This document shows positions 35,434 to 43,104 of a stretch of 64,000 bases of DNA, piece by piece. The position numbers were made by a program, and so were the translations under genes. This stretch comes from Arcanobacterium urinimassiliense (lineage in GTDB: Bacteria > Actinomycetota > Actinomycetes > Actinomycetales > Actinomycetaceae). The stretch spans positions 1,550,888 to 1,614,887 of the forward strand of contig NZ_LT632435.1 in assembly GCF_900119495.1 (NCBI RefSeq). Reading direction: 5' to 3'. The notes below the pieces were generated by a model. The model was not told the DNA's origin. It saw nothing but the letters and a program-made list of their open reading frames with translations, and made no database searches. Each line of letters begins with the position of its first letter. Position 1 is the first letter of the stretch.

Positions 35434-35487
35434 GCCTTACGGGCTTCCTGAGCTTTAACTCTCTAAGCCTTATGAGCTTTCTAAGCT
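35421..35487 (+). repeat. Short repeats at the end of the ABC permease gene
   Basis: ACGGGCTTCCTAAGCC (35421) is repeated as ACGGGCTTCCTGAGCT (35439) with an 18-bp period, and more loosely as ATGAGCTTTCTAAGCT (35472). The first copy spans the permease stop. Small AAGCC/GGCTT stems can form, so the array may also act as a weak bidirectional terminator in this convergent junction. Confidence 0.7.
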
Positions 35488-35588
35488 CCGCTAACTTCCT
35501 CTGCCCAGCTAGCCGCTGTTAGCCAAGCTTCTTCTTGCTCCGCTAACTTCCTCTGCCCAGCTAGCCGCTGTTAGCCAAGCTTCTTCTT
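35485..35588 (-). repeat. Perfect 52-bp tandem duplication at the ABC-F gene 3' end
   Basis: Positions 35485-35536 and 35537-35588 are identical; a third partial copy (gctccgctaact) begins at 35589. Because 52 is not a multiple of three, the second pass is read in another frame and creates the current stop at 35509-35511. Confidence 0.95.
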
Positions 35589-37422
35589 GCTCCGCTAACT
35601 CGGTTTCTAGTTGCGCAATTTGCCGCCCAATCTCGGCCAATTCTGCATATTCTCCCGCCAGCGCCAACTGCGTCTGGTGCGCACCCAATTGCGTTTTCTC
35701 CTGCTGTAGCTTTTGCATTTTCCGCTCCGCCCGCGCCATCGCTTTGCGAGCGCGGCGTTCCTGCTCAGAACTTGTTAGCTGCTCACTCGTATTATTCGCC
35801 GCCGCCGCTTTATTCTCTTCGGATATCTTATGCTCCCCAGCTACAGATTTAGCAGTTGGCAAATTTTCTGCCTCTGTCTGTTCGGCTCGCAACTGCAGAT
35901 ATTGATCTACCCCACCGGGTAAATCGCGCACCGCCCCGTCAATTACCGCTATTTGCCTATCCGTCACTCGCTCTAAAAGATACCTATCGTGCGATACCAC
36001 TACGAGCGTACCCGGCCAAGAATCAAGTAAATCCTCTACCGCCGTTAGCGTATCGGTATCTAAATCATTGGTGGGTTCGTCGAGCAGCAACACATTCGGC
36101 TCTTGCATAAGTAAACGCAACAGCTGGAGACGGCGGCGCTCTCCCCCGGAAAGTTCTGCCACCGGCGTCCAAGCTCGTTCCCGGGTAAATCCCAACATAT
36201 CGAGAAGCTGGCTAGCTTTTAGTTCCCGTTTTCCCACCCGCACCACGCGAGCTACTTCTTCTACCGCGGGGAGCACTCTTTTCTGCTCTACCTCCGCTAG
36301 CTCGCGTGTATGCTGGGAAAGGGTAGCTAAGGCTACTGTCTGCCCAATTTTTACTTTTCCTTGCTGTGGCTGCAAGGTGCCATTCATCAGCCCGAGCAGC
36401 GAAGACTTACCGGCACCGTTTTTCCCTAAAATTCCGATGCGTTCTCCCGGCTTTAACCGCAAAGTCACATCAGAGAGCACTTTTTGCGCAGATTCTGGCC
36501 AAGAAAAATCTACCGCCAATAGATCGATTACATCTTTACCCAGCCGCGCCGTAGCCATCTTCGCTAATTCGAGGCTATCGCGTGGAGGAGGCTCTTCAGC
36601 AATTAACTCATTGGCGGCTTCCACCCGGAAGCGGGGCTTAGCAGTACGCGCCGGCGCACCTCGGCGCAACCACGCCAATTCTTTACGCAATAAATTACGC
36701 CGTTTTTCTTCCTGCACTCTTTCAATCCGAGCTCGTTCTGCGCGCTGTAGAATATAGGCTGCATATCCACCTTCATACTCGGCTACTTTGCCCGGTTGGG
36801 GATTTAAGCCACCCACGCCGTCGTTCCCGGGAATCACCTCCCAGATGCGGCTACAAACTGCATCTAAGAACCATCTATCGTGTGTAATAACTACGAGAGC
36901 TCCCTTATGCGGCGGAAATTCTTGCTGTAGATAGTGGGCGAGAAAAGTGACGCCTTCGATATCTAAATGATTAGTCGGCTCATCGAGTACCAATACTTCT
37001 GCAGGCTTAACTAGAGTAGCCGCTAAATCCACTCGGCGGCGCTGGCCACCGGAAAGAGTGCTAATAGGGCGTTCCAGATCCACATCCGCCAACAACCCCT
37101 GATGTAGGCGGCGAATACGCGGGTCAGATGCCCACTCGTAGACCTCTTTTCCGGGATGAATCACTCTCCCAGCCAGTTCCGTATCTGGTAAATTATCTTG
37201 CTGGTGTAAATAGGAGATTCGCGTAAATCCCGCGCGAGTGACGCGGCCGCTATCCGCACGCAATTCGCCAGTAAGCATTTTTACCAAGGTGGATTTCCCG
37301 CCCCCGTTCGGGCCCACCACCCCAATATGGTCGCCATCTTGGAGGGAAAGATTGACGCCAGCCAGAATAGGGCGAGATCCCAGCGCGATAGCGAGATTAT
37401 CCAGATCGAGAAGATGTGCCAA
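35509..37422 (-). CDS. ABC-F family ATPase (Uup-like)
   Basis: 637 residues, no membrane segments, two ABC domains. First: Walker A GPNGGGKST, signature LSGGQRRR, LVLDEPTNHLD. Second: GKNGAGKSS, LSGGERRR, LLLDEPTNDLD. A C-terminal coiled coil of about 90 residues (after AEQTEAENL) makes it Uup-like. ABC-F proteins act on ribosomes or branched DNA rather than transport. The final 12 residues (GARRSLANSG-type end) come from a 52-bp duplication. The stop of ispE's neighbour is close: ispE lies 9 bp upstream on the same strand, so they form an operon with rsmA. Confidence 0.92.
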   Translation of the reverse strand: MAHLLDLDNLAIALGSRPILAGVNLSLQDGDHIGVVGPNGGGKSTLVKMLTGELRADSGRVTRAGFTRISYLHQQDNLPDTELAGRVIHPGKEVYEWASDPRIRRLHQGLLADVDLERPISTLSGGQRRRVDLAATLVKPAEVLVLDEPTNHLDIEGVTFLAHYLQQEFPPHKGALVVITHDRWFLDAVCSRIWEVIPGNDGVGGLNPQPGKVAEYEGGYAAYILQRAERARIERVQEEKRRNLLRKELAWLRRGAPARTAKPRFRVEAANELIAEEPPPRDSLELAKMATARLGKDVIDLLAVDFSWPESAQKVLSDVTLRLKPGERIGILGKNGAGKSSLLGLMNGTLQPQQGKVKIGQTVALATLSQHTRELAEVEQKRVLPAVEEVARVVRVGKRELKASQLLDMLGFTRERAWTPVAELSGGERRRLQLLRLLMQEPNVLLLDEPTNDLDTDTLTAVEDLLDSWPGTLVVVSHDRYLLERVTDRQIAVIDGAVRDLPGGVDQYLQLRAEQTEAENLPTAKSVAGEHKISEENKAAAANNTSEQLTSSEQERRARKAMARAERKMQKLQQEKTQLGAHQTQLALAGEYAELAEIGRQIAQLETELAEQEEAWLTAASWAEEVSGARRSLANSG

Positions 37423-37431
37423 AGGGGCCTC

Positions 37432-38325
37432 TTATTTTTCTACTCGGCGAATATGGGCGCCAGTTACTGGTCCAATGGCTGCAATAGCGGTACGAGAAGG
37501 GAACTTTTCCTGCATTTCTTGCGCAAGAGATTCTGCCGCTTCCGCGGCGCAGAAAATCGCAATCGTGGGGCCGGAGCCCGAGAGAATAGTTTTACCAGGG
37601 AATTCTGCTAATTCTGCGCAGATATCGGCAATATCCGCGCGGAGCGCCGCTGCCGGAGCTGCTAAATCGTTCACCATCTCTTGCGCTATAGCGGAAAGAT
37701 CGCTGCCAGTGAGCGCCTGGCAAAGTTGAGTGGTAGCAAAAGGATCTCCTGCCGCTGGGAACATTTCATCGAAACAGTGAAACACTTCGGGGGTGGAGAG
37801 CCCCGTAGCAGAAGTGAGAAATACCCAGCCGTGCAAAGTTCCTGGTTTAATGGATACGAGCTGCTCCCCGCGGGAAGTGCCCCGCGCGATTCCCCCCAGC
37901 AAAGCAAAAGGCACATCTGAGCCTAATTCTCCAGCTAATTCTGCTAAACGGGAATCTGGCAGCTCTAAATCCCAAAGCGTATTTAACGCTAAGAGTGCGG
38001 CGGCAGCATCTGCCGAACCGCCCGCCATTCCCCCAGCCACGGGAATGCGCTTATGTACTTTTATATGAGCTCCCTGCTGAGTATTAGTTGCTTTTTGTAG
38101 TAGATGTGCCGCTTTTATTACTAAATTGCTCTCATCTACTGGGAGATTCTCCCCTAGGCCACTAATTTCTAGGCGTAAATCTGGAGCAAGATCCGCCTGC
38201 AAATCGTCAAAGATATCTACTGCTTCAAAGACAGTATCGAGATCGTGGTATCCATCTGGGCGGCGCGCACCTACGCGCAAAGCCAGATTTACTTTTGCTG
38301 GGGCAGAAACAAATACAGATTTCAC
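37432..38325 (-). CDS. ispE: 4-diphosphocytidyl-2-C-methyl-D-erythritol kinase
   Basis: 297 residues of the GHMP kinase family. APAKVNLALRVGARRPDGYHDLDT at the start, the ATP loop VAGGMAGGSADAAAALLALN, and the C-terminal LSGSGPTIAIF. It phosphorylates CDP-methylerythritol in the non-mevalonate isoprenoid pathway, so the organism uses MEP. GTG start at 38325. Lies between rsmA and the ABC-F gene, as usual in actinobacteria. Confidence 0.95.
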   Translation of the reverse strand: MKSVFVSAPAKVNLALRVGARRPDGYHDLDTVFEAVDIFDDLQADLAPDLRLEISGLGENLPVDESNLVIKAAHLLQKATNTQQGAHIKVHKRIPVAGGMAGGSADAAAALLALNTLWDLELPDSRLAELAGELGSDVPFALLGGIARGTSRGEQLVSIKPGTLHGWVFLTSATGLSTPEVFHCFDEMFPAAGDPFATTQLCQALTGSDLSAIAQEMVNDLAAPAAALRADIADICAELAEFPGKTILSGSGPTIAIFCAAEAAESLAQEMQEKFPSRTAIAAIGPVTGAHIRRVEK

Positions 38326-38387
38326 GCCCCTATTTTACCGGGAAAGTGCCGCTTTACAACTGCGCAGGGCAGCAAAGTGATTATCAT

Positions 38388-39278
38388 TTAATTACTGTGA
38401 GACGCGGCAGCCAGAGCGGCAAAATCCGCTATTTGCAGTTTTTCACCGCGCCAGCGCGGATCTAAACCTGTCGTACGAATAATAGTTTCTGCGCGCGCAG
38501 CCGATCCAGCCCATGGCGTCAATGCAGCGCGGAGAGTTTTCCGCCGCTGGGAAAATGCCGCCTCTATAATGGCAAAAATTTCAGCTCGATCCCCCGGTAA
38601 CGGCTCGTTATGCCGCTGAAAGTGTACCAAGAGCGAATCCACATTGGGGACGGGCCAGAATACTTGCCGAGAAATTTTACTTCCGCGGCGCATCGTTCCA
38701 TACCAGGCAGATTTTACCGAAGGCACTCCATAAATACGCGAACCCGGCTGCGCCGTCAATCTTTCTGCCACTTCAGCCTGCACCATTACCGTGGCAGCTT
38801 GGAGAGAAGGGATATTTTCTAGGAGCGTGAGCAAAATCGGTACAGCTAAGTTATAAGGTAAATTTGCTACTAATTTCTGGGGAAAGAATACCTCTGCTGC
38901 ACTGGCCGGCGGGCGCGGTAAATCAGTAGCTGCAGCTATTTCCAGCGCGTCTGCCTGCACTACTCCAAATCGCTGCACCGCAGCGGGCTGAAATTCTTGA
39001 ACCGTGCGCGGCAGTTCCTGCGCGAGTGCCGCATCTATTTCTACTGCCGCTACTTGAGCTCCCGCCTCTAAAAGCGCCAAAGTCAAAGAGCCAAGCCCGG
39101 GGCCGATTTCGAGAATTTTCTCTCCAGGCTGCACCGCGGCTTCGCGCACTATTTTCTGCACAGTAGTAGCAGAGTGCACAAAATTTTGCCCGCGGGCTTT
39201 GCTGGGATGAATTTGCAGCCGCTGCGCTATTTCTCTTATCTGCACTGGCCCCAATAAGCTACTCTTCTTATTTTCCAC
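38388..39278 (-). CDS. rsmA: 16S rRNA (adenine-N6,N6) dimethyltransferase
   Basis: 296 residues. KARGQNFVHS, SAM-binding ILEIGPGLGSLTLALL, acidic VAAVEID, and the catalytic NLPYNLAVPIL motif. It dimethylates the two adenines of helix 45 in 16S rRNA. GTG start at 39276-39278. The stop is 62 bp before ispE. Upstream, the terminator of the membrane-protein module intervenes where rpf would normally be the direct neighbour. Confidence 0.95.
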   Translation of the reverse strand: MENKKSSLLGPVQIREIAQRLQIHPSKARGQNFVHSATTVQKIVREAAVQPGEKILEIGPGLGSLTLALLEAGAQVAAVEIDAALAQELPRTVQEFQPAAVQRFGVVQADALEIAAATDLPRPPASAAEVFFPQKLVANLPYNLAVPILLTLLENIPSLQAATVMVQAEVAERLTAQPGSRIYGVPSVKSAWYGTMRRGSKISRQVFWPVPNVDSLLVHFQRHNEPLPGDRAEIFAIIEAAFSQRRKTLRAALTPWAGSAARAETIIRTTGLDPRWRGEKLQIADFAALAAASHSN

Positions 39279-39307
39279 GTTTTATATACTACCCGGGCGC
39301 GAAAAAT

Positions 39308-39342
39308 TTTCCCCGCCAGCTGAGGAGATGCTGGCGGGGAAA
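39308..39342 (-). terminator. Rho-independent terminator after the 39.4-41.5 kb operon
   Basis: TTTCCCCGCCAGC (39308-39320) pairs with GCTGGCGGGGAAA (39330-39342), 13 bp with a 9-nt loop. On the minus strand the run ATTTTTC follows. It is 53 nt after the stop of the membrane protein gene. Confidence 0.9.
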
Positions 39343-39395
39343 TAATAGTGCAGCAGAGCTGTATCAGGCTCTGAAGCGAAGATATCTAGTGATAT

Positions 39396-40418
39396 TTAGC
39401 GATATCCAGCCTCTTCTGCACTCTTACCCAAGCGTGCCGCAATTAGGTCTTGATCTTCCGGAGTGGCCAAATCGCGTACCCAGGCTTGGTAAGTTGGGGT
39501 ATCGGAGTAAATTTCCTGCCGGAACGGATTGCGCTTCAGCTTCACAATCCGGTACACATGGGAAATTATGAGCGCCATATTGGCGGCGAAGGAAAGTATC
39601 GCCACGATCAACATAGCGGTGGGGTTATGCGCACTTCTATGAGCAAACATCGAGGTGTGCATAAATGCAGGGAAGGTAAGCACTACTGCTGACCAGAAGG
39701 TGAGCGTATAAGCGCGATACTGAATCCAGGATCCCCGGCCGAGCTTCATAAAGGCGGGGATGGTACAAGCCAGTAGCAGCGCTACGCCGGAGTACCAAGC
39801 CCGATCAGCTAGGCAGTTGTATACATAGGAGAAGTTCCACAGGTCGTAGGCGATAATCCACCAAATCGTGAGGTCACCCCAGACGATGGCTCTGCTCTTA
39901 TCTTTCGCCACGAATATACCCATCCAACCGGCGATTGCCAGCAGATTTGCGATTCCGGCAATACCGTTAAGGATATTCCACGGCCCACCCCAAGTGACCA
40001 TGCCTTGAGAGGGGTCTACTCCGTGAATGAAGTAGCACTGGAAATCGCGCACCACTGCTTCAGCGATATTTACTGCCAGCAGCATCGGCGGTATACAGAG
40101 ATACCAACGCATCCGGCGGAGCTTTCCAAAATACTGCAAAGCTACCAGCGAAAGGCTGCCGATGAGAGCAGAATACTGCTTCGCAATGGGGAACCAGCCT
40201 GCCGAGTTAGTACCGGCGGTCGAGTATGGCCACCAGAAAATAGTCAATCCCACCGGAATAATTATGAAGACCATAATTGCCACAATTTTATTGCGCTGTG
40301 CTAGCCATGCCGTCACTGCCAAAGCAGCGATTACAAATACCAGCATGGCATAATCCCACCATTCTCCGCGTTCGAAGAAGAAAAAAGTAGGATAATCAGG
40401 AGGTACTATATTTCCCAT
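39396..40418 (-). CDS. Multi-pass membrane protein, uncharacterised family (DUF5692-like, weaker resemblance to AveC-like proteins)
   Basis: 340 residues with about nine hydrophobic segments. Conserved-looking polar motifs inside or beside helices are GWFPIAKQYSA, NIAEAVVRDFQCY, GGPWNILNGIAG, WIIAYDLWNFSYVYN and NPTAMLI. The protein encoded at 41654-42991 shares all of these in the same order, so the two are paralogues. From memory the pattern matches an uncharacterised membrane family (DUF5692); I could not check this. The many Asp, Asn, Trp and Tyr in the membrane core look more like an enzyme or ligand-binding channel than a simple transporter. Its start is 3 nt after the SRPBCC stop, so they are coupled. 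Confidence 0.72.
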   Translation of the reverse strand: MGNIVPPDYPTFFFFERGEWWDYAMLVFVIAALAVTAWLAQRNKIVAIMVFIIIPVGLTIFWWPYSTAGTNSAGWFPIAKQYSALIGSLSLVALQYFGKLRRMRWYLCIPPMLLAVNIAEAVVRDFQCYFIHGVDPSQGMVTWGGPWNILNGIAGIANLLAIAGWMGIFVAKDKSRAIVWGDLTIWWIIAYDLWNFSYVYNCLADRAWYSGVALLLACTIPAFMKLGRGSWIQYRAYTLTFWSAVVLTFPAFMHTSMFAHRSAHNPTAMLIVAILSFAANMALIISHVYRIVKLKRNPFRQEIYSDTPTYQAWVRDLATPEDQDLIAARLGKSAEEAGYR

Positions 40419-40421
40419 TCT

Positions 40422-41465
40422 TTATTCGCCTGCCTCTTCTTTACCCCAGTTAGGTAAGTAGGTGCGTTCCATCTTTTGCCGAATTTGCTCTTCCCAAGAG
40501 AATTTCGGCTCTTTCCAGCCTACGAAGTACTCTTCATCTACTTCGCCTGCCCAAGGACTATCCGGGCCGGTCGGTGGCCAATTCGGATCATCGGTGACGG
40601 GCTCGCGAATTTCCTTTACCGCCGGGTTTTGCCGTCCGTAGCGGAACCACTGCGTATAGGTATCTTCAAAGAGCGGAGTACCATCATAGCGGCCAGCCGG
40701 AGTCTCCGAATTAAAGAAACGCCCGCCTAATATACCGCGCATAATCTTGCCGCTCCACTGCTCCTTCTTCCGGAATTCAGCTACGCGCTTTACGTAGATA
40801 TTCTGTAGGCGAGTCATGCAGCCGCCGATTAATTCAATATTTATCCAATTTATTACTTTAGGTAGCGGAGCATCGGGCTCGTAACCAATCCGCCAGTGAT
40901 TAATCAATCGAGTACGCCCGCCCTGCAACGGAATTACGTAGAAGCACCACGCAGCAGCAAAGTGCTTCATAGTGGGATAACGGAAGGCATAGCTGCCGGG
41001 AGCTGCCGGCGGGCACTTGGTATCTACCCACTGTACTAAGTACTTACCAGGTACGATATCTGCCCATTCCATCGACATACCGTGGAAATCAAATGCGGCA
41101 ATATCTCCGGGCATCATAGAATCTGGCTGCTGGAATTCTTCCTGCATTTCATAGCTATTAAAGAACGGCAGCCGCGCAAAAGTCCGCTCTAGGAATTCCG
41201 AGCTGAAAGAACCCGTTTTCTCCGCTCCGATCTGCTTAAATATACGCCAAACCGCATAGGCGGGAGCATCAATTGTAATAGCATATGTAGAGGAGTATGC
41301 GTTTTCATAATTGGCATCGATTAGATCGTCGCCCGGATACTTCCATTCCTGCTCTGCTTTAGTGGCTTTTCCGGTAAGCTGGCTAAAAGTGAACATTCCT
41401 GCTAAACCAGCAGCTCCTGCGCCTAAAGCAGCTTTAACTAGCCTACCTTTAAGTGACTTCGACAT
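40422..41465 (-). CDS. Membrane-tethered SRPBCC (START-like) ligand-binding protein
   Basis: 347 residues. A short basic N-terminus and one hydrophobic helix (about 10-30) are followed by an SRPBCC-type domain at about 55-235: ITIDAPAYAVWRIFKQIG, then a G-S-F-S-S-E-F-L-E-R stretch, DIAAF, LVQWVDT and TRLINHWRI. A Trp/Pro-rich tail of about 110 residues ends the protein. SRPBCC folds bind large hydrophobic ligands such as lipids or polyketides. The ATG at 41463-41465 has GGGAG upstream; an open extension to 41603 is in the A+T-rich promoter region. First gene of a two-gene operon with the membrane protein, divergent from its paralogue. Confidence 0.72.
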   Translation of the reverse strand: MSKSLKGRLVKAALGAGAAGLAGMFTFSQLTGKATKAEQEWKYPGDDLIDANYENAYSSTYAITIDAPAYAVWRIFKQIGAEKTGSFSSEFLERTFARLPFFNSYEMQEEFQQPDSMMPGDIAAFDFHGMSMEWADIVPGKYLVQWVDTKCPPAAPGSYAFRYPTMKHFAAAWCFYVIPLQGGRTRLINHWRIGYEPDAPLPKVINWINIELIGGCMTRLQNIYVKRVAEFRKKEQWSGKIMRGILGGRFFNSETPAGRYDGTPLFEDTYTQWFRYGRQNPAVKEIREPVTDDPNWPPTGPDSPWAGEVDEEYFVGWKEPKFSWEEQIRQKMERTYLPNWGKEEAGE

Positions 41466-41585
41466 GAAGACTCCCTTATCCTCGTAATGAAATAAAATTT
41501 TTTCTCGCTGCAAAAGAGCCCAAATAGCCGCAATTTCTGCAACTTTTCTCTCTTGCCCTGAGATATCTTCCGATAGTAGCATATC

Positions 41586-41604
41586 TGTGCTAATATTTTG
41601 CACA
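41586..41604. promoter_or_regulatory. Inverted repeat in the divergent promoter of the membrane/SRPBCC module
   Basis: TGTGC-N9-GCACA (41586-41604) lies in the 188-bp A+T-rich gap between the two divergent starts. On the minus strand a possible promoter TTGTGC-16-TATGCT overlaps it. The repeat is a candidate operator that could control both directions. Confidence 0.4.
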
Positions 41605-41653
41605 ATTGAAATCTAATTTCTTTTAAAAAACAATTTTTTACACAGGAGTGACG

Positions 41654-42991
41654 ATGCAGTCTCTACTATTTTGGGAAATAGGTCCCCTGCATGTCTATCT
41701 AATCTGGGTACTCGTACTCACTTTGCAGATAGCAATTGCCGAAATAAACCGCCGCTGGAATTGGACGATTTTCGCCCTCTGGACAGTAGGCGGAATTGCC
41801 TTAATCCCCTACGCAATTAAATACGCCATCCCCATCGTGGGTTGGTTCCCCTTCGGAAAATACTTCATCATGGTGCTAACCGCCACGATGACTGGCTTCT
41901 TGCTGGTATATGGCAAGCGGAATCCCGTAAAGGCGCACCGCTACGCCATCTGGTTCGGAGTAGCTCTCTGGATCGGGCTAGCAGTAAATATTATGGAAGC
42001 TAATATTCGTGATATCACGATCTTCTTCCAAGCTGACACCTACTACTCCTGTGCAGCTAGCCCCACCTGTTTGGAGCAAATAAATGCCACCCACGCCGCC
42101 GATATGATTGGCGGTCTGCCGGAAGCGCGGGGCGTCACCGCTCCATTGCATTCTCCAGAGTGGTACCAAGCAGTAGCCCAAAACTTTGCGGCCGCGCATG
42201 TAGGTATCGATCCGGCCACCGGCTTCCGTACTATCGGCGGATACTGGAATATCCTCTCGGCCATAGCCGGCGTACTAAATATCGTTACCATTACCGGACT
42301 CGGCAAGATTTTCGTCACCTCGAACCCGAAGCAAAAGGTCAAGGGGCTGATTTGGGTAGATATGCTCTGGCCGTGGATCATCGCTTACGATTTGTGGAAT
42401 CACGCCTTCCTCTACAATTCGCTGGCTGATTACACTTGGTACTGTACTTTCGCCCTCTTACTGGCCTGTACCATACCGGCTTTCACGTGGGCAAAGGGGC
42501 AGTGGATTTGGTTCCGGTGCTTCACCTTGATGTTCTGGATTGCCGCCAACAATATCTTGCCCACTTTACTAGTACCACCGGGGTATATGACGAATTTCGC
42601 CACTATGAACCCGACCGCCAATATCGTAGCGGCGCTAGCGGCTCTCATATCCAATGTGGCGCTCTTTATCTACTGGCTCTACAAGATAATCACCACTCGG
42701 CGCAATCCGCTCACTAACGCCCTCTTCTTCGAAATGAAGAGCTTCCGCAAGGTAGTGCGCGAGCATTGTGACGATAAGGATAAGTACTTCCTCACCGATA
42801 TGATTCCGGAAACGCCAGAAGAGCTAGGCTTCGAGCCGGAGAGCCCGACACCGCCGGCCGATGGCTTCGTAGGAAATATGCCGTGGTGGAAGAAGGATAA
42901 GCGCTATCCAAAGGCACGCACTCCACTTTCTACTGATCCACATCTGGTGGAAAAGGGAGTCCAACCGATGGATGACGAAACCACCGAATAG
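41654..42991 (+). CDS. Multi-pass membrane protein, paralogue of the 39396-40418 product
   Basis: 445 residues, about nine membrane segments. Shared with its paralogue: GWFPFGKYF, NIMEANIRDI, GGYWNILSAIAG, WIIAYDLWNHAFLYN, LLLACTIPAF and NPTANI. Differences: an extra loop of about 70 residues before GGYWNIL, with a Cys pair (SCAASPTC), and a longer charged C-terminal tail of about 65 residues. I start at the ATG at 41654-41656, with AGGAG 5 nt upstream; a GTG two codons earlier is possible. Divergent from the SRPBCC gene and followed by a strong terminator, so transcribed alone. Function unknown. Confidence 0.72.
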   Translation: MQSLLFWEIGPLHVYLIWVLVLTLQIAIAEINRRWNWTIFALWTVGGIALIPYAIKYAIPIVGWFPFGKYFIMVLTATMTGFLLVYGKRNPVKAHRYAIWFGVALWIGLAVNIMEANIRDITIFFQADTYYSCAASPTCLEQINATHAADMIGGLPEARGVTAPLHSPEWYQAVAQNFAAAHVGIDPATGFRTIGGYWNILSAIAGVLNIVTITGLGKIFVTSNPKQKVKGLIWVDMLWPWIIAYDLWNHAFLYNSLADYTWYCTFALLLACTIPAFTWAKGQWIWFRCFTLMFWIAANNILPTLLVPPGYMTNFATMNPTANIVAALAALISNVALFIYWLYKIITTRRNPLTNALFFEMKSFRKVVREHCDDKDKYFLTDMIPETPEELGFEPESPTPPADGFVGNMPWWKKDKRYPKARTPLSTDPHLVEKGVQPMDDETTE

Positions 42992-43022
42992 AAAAATTCT
43001 CGCTTTTCTATGTAGATAACCG

Positions 43023-43060
43023 ATGGGGAGCACTGCCAAGCAGTGCTCCCCATTATTTTT
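43023..43060 (+). terminator. Rho-independent terminator
   Basis: ATGGGGAGCACTG (43023-43035) pairs with CAGTGCTCCCCAT (43041-43053); tattttt follows. 31 nt after the stop of the plus-strand membrane protein and in a convergent junction with the rpf-like gene. Confidence 0.92.
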
Positions 43061-43104
43061 AAGTATTAAACACTAGTGAATACGCCCAATTAGGCAAAAC
43101 TTTA

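Noticed and set aside
41466..41603. N-terminal extension of the SRPBCC protein
   Set aside because: It runs through the A+T-rich divergent promoter region, and GGGAG precedes the ATG at 41465.
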